Assembly: GCA_040261275.1 (NCBI GenBank)
Contig: JBDQOI010000008.1
Span: 1 to 64,000, forward strand
Source: UBA8752 sp040261275
GTDB taxonomy: Bacteria > Bacteroidota > Bacteroidia > Flavobacteriales_D > Sanyastnellaceae
DNA length: 64,000 nt
Reading direction: 5' to 3'
The notes beneath the pieces were generated by a model. That model made no database searches. It saw only the letters and a program-made list of their open reading frames with translations, and was not told the DNA's origin. Below are positions 60,028 through 64,000 of this stretch, one piece after another. Made by a program: the position numbers and the translations under genes. The stretch's first letter is position 1, and each line of letters begins with the position of its first letter.

Positions 60028-60852
60028 TTACGGAAACTTGGGATACTGCTGAAAGTCAGGGTCGCGCTTTTCCAAGAAGGCATTCTTGCCCTCTTGCGCC
60101 TCTTCCATCAAGTAGTACATCAGGGTGGCATCCCCAGCGAATTCCATCAGGCCGGCCTGGCCGTCCAATTCCGCATTGAGCCCCCGCTTGATCATTCGAA
60201 GCGCCAACGGTGAGCGCTTCATGATGGTCCGGCACCATTTCACGTAGGTGTGCTCCAAATTTTCCAGCGGCACGACCGTGTTGACCAGGCCCATGCTCTC
60301 GGCCTCCCGTGCGGAGTACTGCTCGCAAAGGAACCAGATTTCACGCGCTTTCTTCTGGCCCACGTGGCGGGCGAGATAGCTCGACCCGAAGCCCGCATCG
60401 AAGCTGCCCACTTTGGGCCCCGTCTGCCCAAAAATGGCATTCTCCGAGGCGATGGTCAGGTCGCATACGACATGCAATACGTGGCCTCCTCCGATGGCGT
60501 ATCCGTTGACCGCGGCGATGACCGGCTTGGGCAACGAGCGGATTTTGCGGTGGAGGTCCAGCACGTTGAGACGGGGCACACCATCACCGCCGACATATCC
60601 GCCCACTCCTTTTACATTTTGGTCTCCTCCGCTGCAGAAGGCCTTGTCCCCTGCCCCGGTGAGGACCACGACACCGATGTCCTGCCTCTCCCGTGCGATT
60701 TCCATGGCATCGAGCATCTCGATGTTCGTCTCTGGCCTGAAGGCATTGTAGACCTGCTGACGGTCGATGGTGATGCGGGCGATGCCCTCGAAGAATTCAA
60801 ACCGAATGTCCTCGTAGGCCTTGATCGTTTCCCAATGTATCGCTTGCGCCAT
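60028..60852 (-). CDS. menB: 1,4-Dihydroxy-2-naphthoyl-CoA synthase
   Basis: A 274-residue crotonase-fold enzyme closing the naphthoquinone ring from OSB-CoA. AFCSGGDQNVKG, NGYAIGGGHVLHVVCDLTIAS, GQTGPKVGSFDAGFGSSYLAR and LMEFAGDATLMYY match MenB closely. Start at MAQAIHWETIKAYEDI, where MenB similarity begins. An 81-base gap separates it from menD, the largest within the cluster. Confidence 0.96.
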   Translation of the reverse strand: MAQAIHWETIKAYEDIRFEFFEGIARITIDRQQVYNAFRPETNIEMLDAMEIARERQDIGVVVLTGAGDKAFCSGGDQNVKGVGGYVGGDGVPRLNVLDLHRKIRSLPKPVIAAVNGYAIGGGHVLHVVCDLTIASENAIFGQTGPKVGSFDAGFGSSYLARHVGQKKAREIWFLCEQYSAREAESMGLVNTVVPLENLEHTYVKWCRTIMKRSPLALRMIKRGLNAELDGQAGLMEFAGDATLMYYLMEEAQEGKNAFLEKRDPDFQQYPKFP

Positions 60853-60933
60853 GGTTGTGCTTTGACAGAGTGACAATGCCGGCGGGTGCCTTGTTCGATT
60901 GGGGGCCCCCCGGGTCCGGCGACGGGCGCAAAA

Positions 60934-62658
60934 CTAACCCCGGACAGCCTCCATATAGCGGAAATATGCCGCCGCACTTTCCTCCCTCGGGGTCACGATT
61001 TCCAGCACCTTGGGCGCCTCTGCAGGAGACCACCATTCCTTCAGGGCCGCTCTCAAGGCCTCCTCATCCTCCACGCGCTCGTGAATCAGACCGTGCAAAT
61101 CGCAAAGCGGTCGGAGATCCGTGTCGTGCTGCCATTCGAAATGAGATGCACCCACATCTGTGCGCTCCGGTCCATCCAGCCATCGGAAGATGCCACCCCC
61201 CCCATTGTGGATGACCGCGATGCGGACTTGGGTCGGCAAGGGTTGCAGGTGGAAGGCGTTGCTGTCATACAAGAAGCCGAGTTCGCCTGTGATCAGCGTA
61301 ATGCGCTGTCCGGACAACGCCGCTCCCACCGCCGTCGAAGTACATCCGTCGATGCCGGCTGCTCCTCGATTGGACCACTGCACGCGGTCGCTCCCATCGG
61401 AGAAAAGCGCGGCGTAGCGAACGGGGGTCGAATTGCTCAGGTGCAGTACCTGATTTGTCGGCAACGCACGGAATAGACATTCATGGGCTTTCAGGTCGCT
61501 CCATTTGGCGTCGGCAAGGGCCGCAACGTGGGCGTCTCTCAGGCGCAGCTCGGGTCCCCACCAAGCCTGTCGCCAATCGGCAAGCCCATCCCGGACGACA
61601 TCGCCCGCGAATGCCGATTTTTTCAGGGCTTCAGATCCGAGGTGAATTCCCTCATCCACAGCGCAAGGGACATTCGTGCAGGGGGTGCCAAAGGCATGGG
61701 GAGCCCTCCCTGAACTGTCGATGTGCCAGTGTTCCGGCCCACCCTCAGAGAGGACTGCGCGCAGTTTTCGAGACAACAATGGCGCACCGAAAGTGACGAT
61801 GACATCCGGCCTGACGGACTCCCATGAAAGACCTTCCGCTTGGCGCGCCTGCAACCAACGATCGCAGGCCGTGATGACCGGTAAAACGCCGCGAGCCAAT
61901 CCGCTGGTGGGGTCGCCTGCAATGACGGCATGGGATGACCATGTTGCCAGCGATTCGGGTTCGAGCACCAGCGGTTGTGTTCCACCGAGCAACAGGATGC
62001 GCTGCCCTTCCTCCGCGGCTCGCTTCAGCCGGCCCTGAAATGCAGCCCCTGGACCATCGGGTGTGGCGCCTTCATTCGCTGATTCGCGAAACGGGGGGGC
62101 GTCAGAAGCGATTGAAGTTGGGTCAGCGCCGGCAGCGCTCCCTGCGTACAAAGGCTCGTCGAATGGGCAATTGATGTGGATGGGGCCGTGTTGCAGGGCC
62201 TCGGCCATGGCGTCGAGTTGGCTTTCCGCGTCTTCGGGCGCTTCAGGATTCCACGTAAAGTGTGCGCGGGTGTGCAGCGCATGAAGGCCGTCTTGAACCA
62301 GGGTCTGGCTCTGCCATTCCCCATGGGCGCCACGGGGCCGATCGGCTGTCAGACTGATCAGCGGCAACCCGGAACGGTCCGCCTCCGCCAGGGCTGGTCC
62401 GTGATTCAGCGCGGCGGTTCCGCTTGTGCAACAAACGGCAACCGGACGCCCCAAGGCGAGGGCCATCCCCATGGCGTGGTGGGCAGCTGCACGTTCATCC
62501 AGGGCCACGCCGCCGGGCAGGCCGGTCGGTGCAAATGCCTGTATCAGAGGGGCATTGCGGGATCCCGGGCTGAAGATGATGCCACCGAGACCCCTTTTCA
62601 TCAGGCCGACAGCCAAAGTGCGAGCAGCGTCGAGGGAGCCGGTCTTCGCGGCGGTCAT
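60934..62658 (-). CDS. menD: SEPHCHC synthase MenD
   Basis: A 574-residue ThDP-dependent enzyme adding 2-oxoglutarate to isochorismate. FSPGSRNAPLIQAF, HAMGMALALGRPVAVCCTSGTA, SLTADRPRGAHGEWQSQTLVQ and the C-terminal ThDP region (RGAAGIDGCTSTAVGAALSG) are present. The ATG at 62658 overlaps the menF stop (ATGA) and is preferred over one 9 bases earlier. Confidence 0.95.
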   Translation of the reverse strand: MTAAKTGSLDAARTLAVGLMKRGLGGIIFSPGSRNAPLIQAFAPTGLPGGVALDERAAAHHAMGMALALGRPVAVCCTSGTAALNHGPALAEADRSGLPLISLTADRPRGAHGEWQSQTLVQDGLHALHTRAHFTWNPEAPEDAESQLDAMAEALQHGPIHINCPFDEPLYAGSAAGADPTSIASDAPPFRESANEGATPDGPGAAFQGRLKRAAEEGQRILLLGGTQPLVLEPESLATWSSHAVIAGDPTSGLARGVLPVITACDRWLQARQAEGLSWESVRPDVIVTFGAPLLSRKLRAVLSEGGPEHWHIDSSGRAPHAFGTPCTNVPCAVDEGIHLGSEALKKSAFAGDVVRDGLADWRQAWWGPELRLRDAHVAALADAKWSDLKAHECLFRALPTNQVLHLSNSTPVRYAALFSDGSDRVQWSNRGAAGIDGCTSTAVGAALSGQRITLITGELGFLYDSNAFHLQPLPTQVRIAVIHNGGGGIFRWLDGPERTDVGASHFEWQHDTDLRPLCDLHGLIHERVEDEEALRAALKEWWSPAEAPKVLEIVTPREESAAAYFRYMEAVRG

Positions 62659-63680
62659 TCGGCCCAATGGACGATGGGGTCGAGTACGGCCCGCAGCTTG
62701 TTTCGCGTCTCATTCCACTCCGCTGCCGCATTCGAAGCCCCGGTGATGCCACCGCCGGCGAATGCGGTGAGCACGCCTTCATGCAGGCGGGCGCAGCGAA
62801 GGTTGACGTAATAGGCCACCTTCTTTTCCTCTTCCAGGCCCACCCAACCTGTGTAATAGGCCCGATCGTGGTCTTCGTGCTCGGCAATGAAATCCAAAGC
62901 CAGTCGGCGCGGTGTTCCTCCCACCGCGGGAGTGGGGTGAAGGGCGGTGATGATTTCTTCGGCAGGGCGCGTAGCTTCAAAACCAATCCACGTCCGCAAG
63001 TGCTCGATGGGCCCGTATTGAATGGTCTGCCTTTCGCTGGTTTCTAGCTGCTGGCATCCCACATCGCGCAGGGCATCCAATGCTCCCTCGATGACAAGGG
63101 CTTGCTCCTCCTCTTCTTTTTGGGACCACGGGTCGGACACTTCGCCTACATGGGCCATGCGGGTGCCGGCGAGGCAAGCCGTGCGGAACTGAGGCCATCG
63201 CCCTTCAATCAAGGGCTCCGGGGATGACCCGAACCAAACGCCGATCTCGGGGTGCTTCAAGGTCCAGCTGAACGAATCGGGATGGGCCAAAGCCAGTTTT
63301 CGGACGATGTCGTCACCCTCCAGCCCGCGGGCTGCCACATTGAGCAGACTCGACAATACCACCTTTCTCAATGGGCCTTGGGAAATGGCTTCCCTCGCTT
63401 TCTCCACACGCGCCATGTGGACGTCTTTGCGCGTCCCATCCAAATGCTGGACATGTACCTTGACGGTGGGGCGTGCGTCGCGCCTCAATTCCTCCACGGT
63501 CTCCACCCGGCCGCGAATGACCATTTCGGTCTTCATTCGAGCCCTTTCCCACGGGTGCAATCTGAAATAGGCCTTTCCCTCCGTTTCGGGAACAATGCGC
63601 TCCAAAAAGTCACTACCCGGTCGATGGAAAAGGACTTCCGTGGTCTCTTCGTTCCGAGGGGAGGGGGCGGAAGAATGCAT
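62655..63680 (-). CDS. menF: Isochorismate synthase
   Basis: A 341-residue chorismate-utilising enzyme committing chorismate to menaquinone. RKVVLSSLLNVAARG, FGSSPEPLIE, CLAGTRMAHVGEVSDPWSQKEEEE, LHPTPAVGGTPRRLALDFI and YVNLRCARLHEGVLTAFAGGGI are typical. It is shorter than E. coli MenF (431), as usual for the phylum. Start at the ATG 63680, overlapping the thioesterase stop (ATGA). Confidence 0.94.
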   Translation of the reverse strand: MHSSAPSPRNEETTEVLFHRPGSDFLERIVPETEGKAYFRLHPWERARMKTEMVIRGRVETVEELRRDARPTVKVHVQHLDGTRKDVHMARVEKAREAISQGPLRKVVLSSLLNVAARGLEGDDIVRKLALAHPDSFSWTLKHPEIGVWFGSSPEPLIEGRWPQFRTACLAGTRMAHVGEVSDPWSQKEEEEQALVIEGALDALRDVGCQQLETSERQTIQYGPIEHLRTWIGFEATRPAEEIITALHPTPAVGGTPRRLALDFIAEHEDHDRAYYTGWVGLEEEKKVAYYVNLRCARLHEGVLTAFAGGGITGASNAAAEWNETRNKLRAVLDPIVHWAE

Positions 63681-64000
63681 CACTTCGAATTCGGGTTGGG
63701 AATCAACATGACCGTCAGACGGGCTGTGCATATGGCTTGCCCATCTTCATCCTCGATATCGATGTGCCAGACGTGCAGCTTGCCGCCCTCGTGGTGAAGG
63801 CGTGCCTTGCCCGTTACCCAACCGGATCTGATACTCCTGAGGTGATTGGCATTGACTTCGATGCCCACAGCAGCTTTGCCTTTGGGTGCCGCGATGTAAT
63901 GGGACCCAACCGACCCCAGGGTCTCCGCCAAAACAACGCTTGCCCCACCGTGCAACATGCCATAAGGCTGGTGAGTCCGCGCGTCTACCGGCATTTTCCC
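63680..64000 (-). CDS. menI: DHNA-CoA thioesterase-type hotdog protein (5' end cut by window)
   Basis: The visible 106 residues are the main part of a PaaI-type hotdog thioesterase: MPVDARTHQPYGMLHGGASVVLAE closely follows the E. coli MenI/YdiI pattern, with the active-site Glu in LAETLGS. The N-terminal 30 or so residues lie beyond the window. Its place at the head of the men operon supports hydrolysis of 1,4-dihydroxy-2-naphthoyl-CoA. Overlaps menF by 4 bases. Confidence 0.88.
   Translation of the reverse strand, partial: GKMPVDARTHQPYGMLHGGASVVLAETLGSVGSHYIAAPKGKAAVGIEVNANHLRSIRSGWVTGKARLHHEGGKLHVWHIDIEDEDGQAICTARLTVMLIPNPNSK

Overview
The window comes from the chromosome of a Bacteroidota bacterium, most likely an uncultured aquatic Flavobacteriales-type lineage with unusually high GC. 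The evidence is family content typical of that phylum: MnmD, DUF3127 and DUF3078 proteins, a phosphosulfolactate synthase homolog, a bifunctional nuclease, a TonB receptor with a carboxypeptidase-regulatory N-domain, a type IX secretion-like tail, GCTD...NYDP...DGSC repeats, and menaquinone synthesis. Promoters also match the Bacteroidota -7 box (TAnnTTTG). Genus-level placement is not possible from this sequence alone. No rRNA, tRNA, CRISPR array, insertion sequence or prophage was recognised. Coding density is high: no gene-free stretch reaches 300 bases, the longest being about 200 bases upstream of the giant gene.

Layout. Bases 1-2,630 hold mnmD (cut by the window edge), a phosphatase/arsenate-reductase-like protein, a conserved unknown and murQ. 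Bases 2,665-7,826 are a tightly packed minus-strand operon: TPR protein, ComA, rhodanese, PopT/DUF368 polyprenyl-phosphate flippase, AroE and a membrane protein. glmM and a cysteine desulfurase follow on the plus strand. Bases 10,700-24,650 are the accessory part: two paralogous small secreted proteins, a secreted alpha/beta-hydrolase, an M16 peptidase, a 55-residue Cys-rich ORF and a roughly 3,170-residue modular surface protein. Bases 24,650-31,500 carry a fatty-acid transporter family member, DUF3127, flavin reductase, purE, a nucleoside transporter, a bifunctional nuclease and etfA/etfB. From 31,649 to 35,816 are the pyruvate dehydrogenase E1 beta subunit, a membrane pyrophosphatase and a YceI lipoprotein. 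The next 20 kb are mostly housekeeping: two deoxynucleoside kinases, GH3, MFS, fabD, DUF3078, a FecA-like receptor, mnmE, sucD, folK, padR-pspC, sppA, trmH, an OmpA/TPR lipoprotein and accA. Bases 56,366-64,000 are an almost complete menaquinone operon (menI-menF-menD-menB-menA-menC-menE, then rdgB).

Two patterns not explained by the genes stand out. First, four minus-strand genes in the accessory region (both small secreted proteins, the Cys-rich ORF and the giant surface protein) have palindromes of CRP/FNR geometry (TGA-N6-TCA) placed exactly 45 or 23 bases upstream of a -7-like box. This suggests one regulon wired like class I (about -62) and class II (about -41) activator promoters. Second, many genes have TAnnTT(T/C)G ending 3 to 6 bases before the ATG, most often 4, which predicts widespread leaderless mRNAs.

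Functionally the window combines envelope building (GlmM, MurQ, PopT, AccA, FabD), respiration (menaquinone, ETF, PPase, SucD, PDH), nucleotide salvage (two dNKs, CNT, RdgB, PurE) and a secreted/adhesive module.
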